A stretch of DNA of 64,000 nt, taken from Dryococelus australis (Eukaryota; Arthropoda; Insecta; Phasmatodea; Phasmatidae). The position numbers were made by a program, and so were the translations under genes. The stretch lies in NCBI GenBank assembly GCA_029891345.1, contig CM057002.1, forward strand, positions 64,560,590-64,624,589, in the 5' to 3' direction. Every line of letters starts with the position of its first letter. Position 1 is the stretch's first letter. A model generated the notes under the pieces. It was not told the DNA's origin and searched no databases. It saw only the letters and a list, made by a program, of their open reading frames with translations. Positions 61,296-64,000 of this stretch are shown here, in pieces.

Positions 61296-62339
61296 TCACG
61301 GGTTACATTTAGATAGTTTTGTAAACGAAAATTACACCTCTCATTTAAGAACATACGACGAAATTTGTGACAACAATTTAATTTTTAAATAATCGCAAAC
61401 AAGTATTCTATAAATATAGTTTTGTCATCATTTCGTTAATGTCATACTAAGAGAATTTAATAATTGTATACTTCCTTTATAACAGAATTAATTTCGTATA
61501 AGAATACTTTTAAACCTTTGCTTTTTGAAGTGTCACTAATTATATAAATATACGTTAAAATTATTAATTTTTGATAACATAAAATATACAATATATATTA
61601 AATTTATGAATTATGTCACACTTATTATGCCGTTTACAGTTTCCGATACGTCAAAAATCGATTCCTAGTAAATAAAAATGTAGGCAATAAGGCATTTAAA
61701 CACATGGGTTTAAGATCGAATTTTCTATTGTGTATTAAGGGGGTTCCTCCCTTACAAAACGTTCTAACAAATTCATAGAGTGAAGGACACTATAGGAAAC
61801 ATTCGTTTACATACTATACAAGATCTTTCAATGACTATTTGCTCACAAATATGACTTGCATAATATCTAATCATATAATGTAGACAAAACATATAAGTCT
61901 GTAACTTAAGAGTTGGTGGGAGTTATTTTGCCTCCATTTACCACCAACGTTAATACTTACTAGCGAATTGCAAGAGAACTATACGCTCTATTGACACGCG
62001 GTTTTTTTTGGACACACAAAAGGAACTTAAGACCTTCAAAATAGTATTTTTAAAAAGTCTAAATTATAGTTTTAAATATTAATTTTTGCCACTTAAATAA
62101 ACGCAGTTTTTTTGCACAGATATGTTATGCGAGAAAAAGTGTATTTCCCATCAAAAACTAGTCAATGATTTTATCTAGATGGGAAAATAATTTTATTTGT
62201 GATTCAATACCGCATTCACAATTGGTTTAATGCTAATTATTTTTCATTAAATCAACAAAATCTGTTTTAATGTTGCAAAGTTCGTTTCTGACATAGGCGT
62301 GTTTTGAACTACAGAATATTTCACGTTGTCTGAAACTTC
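61296..62339. other. AT-rich gene-free spacer
   Basis: No gene or known repeat was recognised. Confidence 0.5.
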
Positions 62340-62475
62340 TCAGGTCGAGTGACATCTTGACAGGGGGCTTACTGTCTCGTCGACAGCGATGTCATTCGAG
62401 CGGGTGCAAGTTGCACTAGGCAGACGGAGTGGGGAGCGACTACATAAGCCTGAGAAGAGTATTTGCAGTTCAGGA
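62340..62475 (-). repeat. SINE tail fragment
   Basis: GATGTCATTCGAGCGGGTGC followed by AAGTTGCACTAGGCAGACGG matches the tail of the split SINE at 21943-22019 (GAGGTCATTAGAGATGGTGC then AAGTTGCAC). The tRNA-like head is not present. Confidence 0.55.
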
Positions 62476-63869
62476 GGCCTATGCCGGAAAATCCACTCGA
62501 GCGTTCGTATAAGAGTTGTTTCTTCCATCAGACTTTATTTTCGCGGTGACTAGCCAATCAGACAATTAGTGGGTTGTGTTGATTTTAAAAAGGCGGTAAC
62601 TTTTTTGTTGTATCTGACATGGCTATGGCAGAGTTTAGGTTTCAGATATTAAAAATGTTGAGTAGATCTTCCAACTTATTACTGATAATCAACTTGAATA
62701 GTAGGTCATACCTACGCCGAAGCAGAAATGAAACTAATATAATTACGAGTATATTATGTTTGAAGGGATTTTTTAGTGCTATTTGAATAAGTCGACAACA
62801 TTTAAAAATGTGATACAGAGAAATCTGAATATAAGTACGATTCCATTTATACACTTCGAAAACATTTACTTATACTTGCGTAATATGCTTAGTGTTAAAT
62901 AAACAACAATTTGTTTTTAAAATGTATACATTTAGTAAACTTTTCTATATTTTATAAACTGATAAGTATGCATTTAAATCATTTACACTTACGTACAACT
63001 AAAATTCTTTAATAATGAATATAATTTATTACTATTAGCTCAATCTAGTAATTTCCAACGTAACTATTACTGCTGTATACGAATCACGCGTTGTAACGAA
63101 ACTGTATGTAGAATTACTATATAATCGTATATGTAGTGTTCCAAGTTCCATAAATACATCCTCTTGACATGAATGATTGAATTAGCAGTCCATAAGAATT
63201 GAAAACTGCAATTACTGGAGTTCGGTAGCTCTACACCCCACGGACAAACTTTGTATACAAATCTCGTATACGAGGACCATGTTCGTGTTCTAGCATACCA
63301 GAACTGCAATCCACTCAGTGTGGCAGGCAATTGGTCCAGCATAGGCCCCCAGGCGTGTAAATCATTAGTATCGCCTCATTTCAAGTGTTGGCACTGTAAT
63401 ATAAATAAATATATAAATAATGGAGCGTCACTGCAGTACGAAGGGAAGTGGTAAGTGAAATGCTCAAGCCAAATAAAGCAAAGCTGAAACATTTGCAATA
63501 ATACTGCAGCAAAAAAGGCAACACTACGTTTAGTTAGTAATATATATAGTTCGAAATCTCTTATGACTTTAAATACATGTGTCAACACGATCAACCTGAT
63601 TTTTCTTATCTTATAATATGTTACTAAGTTTATCTTCGGTTCCAATTTTCAATCCCCGTACGCACTCATTACCTAGGGAAACTGATCTTTAGGATTAGTT
63701 TATTTCATTAATAGAAAGAAAGTACTTCTATTATTTTGTATTGTTTCCAAAGAATATAAGTTTCATTACTATAACACAGAAATGTGTATCGGTTAGGTTC
63801 GCTTAGTTCGTGGTAACATATTTTGAAGTTCTGGGAAAAGGTGTGTGTGTTTTCAACATAATATTAGCT
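62476..63869. other. AT-rich gene-free spacer
   Basis: No gene or known repeat was recognised. Confidence 0.5.
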
Positions 63870-64000
63870 GAAATACTGAAATTCATTCTCTCACACTAAC
63901 CTTAATTAACACCTGAGAACAGCACACACACATCAGTGGCTAGACCGAGATTCGAACTGAAAACCTTGTGGTCTGAACGCTTCTGGCGTTATATAGTTTT
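63870..64000 (-). repeat. tRNA-derived SINE, cut by the window edge
   Basis: On the minus strand, AACGCCAGAAGCGTTCAGAC is followed by CACAAGG and then the B-box-like CAGTTCGAATCTCGG, and a body running to about 63870. The A-box end is at or beyond position 64000. Confidence 0.5.

Overview
The window is AT-rich insect-type nuclear DNA, a repeat-dense intergenic or intronic stretch of a large genome. I see no complete host gene. Apart from two repeat-driven or GC-rich exceptions, every long open frame is either a decayed transposon protein or a chance frame. The minus-strand SINE near 22 kb has a tRNA-like B box, a tail that resembles from memory a SINE common in grasshoppers, cockroaches and stick insects, and an insect mariner-type transposase lies nearby; a polyneopteran insect is therefore my best guess (inference).

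Layout. 0-9 kb: AT-rich spacer with tRNA-like SINE fragments, a 237-bp MITE, a CpG-rich block (4.07-4.80 kb), a 5 x 85-bp minisatellite, a decayed gene of an uncharacterised mobile-element-like family (7.9-8.4 kb) and a LINE 3' fragment (8.97-9.45 kb). 9.66-16.21 kb: a minus-strand Gypsy-class retroelement with gag, protease, RT, RNase H, integrase and a remnant of an F-like envelope gene, full of stops and frame breaks. 16.2-27 kb: a 426-bp MITE, a 14 x 21-bp minisatellite, a SINE inserted into another SINE, simple repeats and a 1.25-kb element with terminal inverted repeats. 27-42 kb: mostly featureless, with an integrase fragment, a MITE nested in a MITE, further MITE copies, a CpG-rich block and a 125-bp tandem duplication. 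42.3-45.3 kb: a MITE split by a 2-kb mariner-like element and by a second MITE. 46.7-47.7 kb: a dead Tc1-like transposon. 50.0-51.6 kb: 1.5 kb of degenerate CA- and A-rich repeats. 52.7-57 kb: two more minisatellites, a possible host terminal exon at 53.9 kb and a perfect 74-bp inverted repeat. 57.5-59.4 kb: a pogo-like transposon. 59.4-64 kb: AT-rich DNA with two MITEs and SINE fragments, one cut by the window edge.

How the parts relate. The transposase genes all carry stops, frame breaks or lost catalytic residues and cannot act now. The non-autonomous families share related TA-flanked ends and sit inside one another, giving a relative order of insertion. The near-identical minisatellites (85, 68 and 58 bp units) look young by comparison. 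The only hint of a host gene is the short exon-like segment on the plus strand at 53901-54017, which has a strong splice acceptor, three N-glycosylation sequons and a stop codon overlapped by AATAAA.
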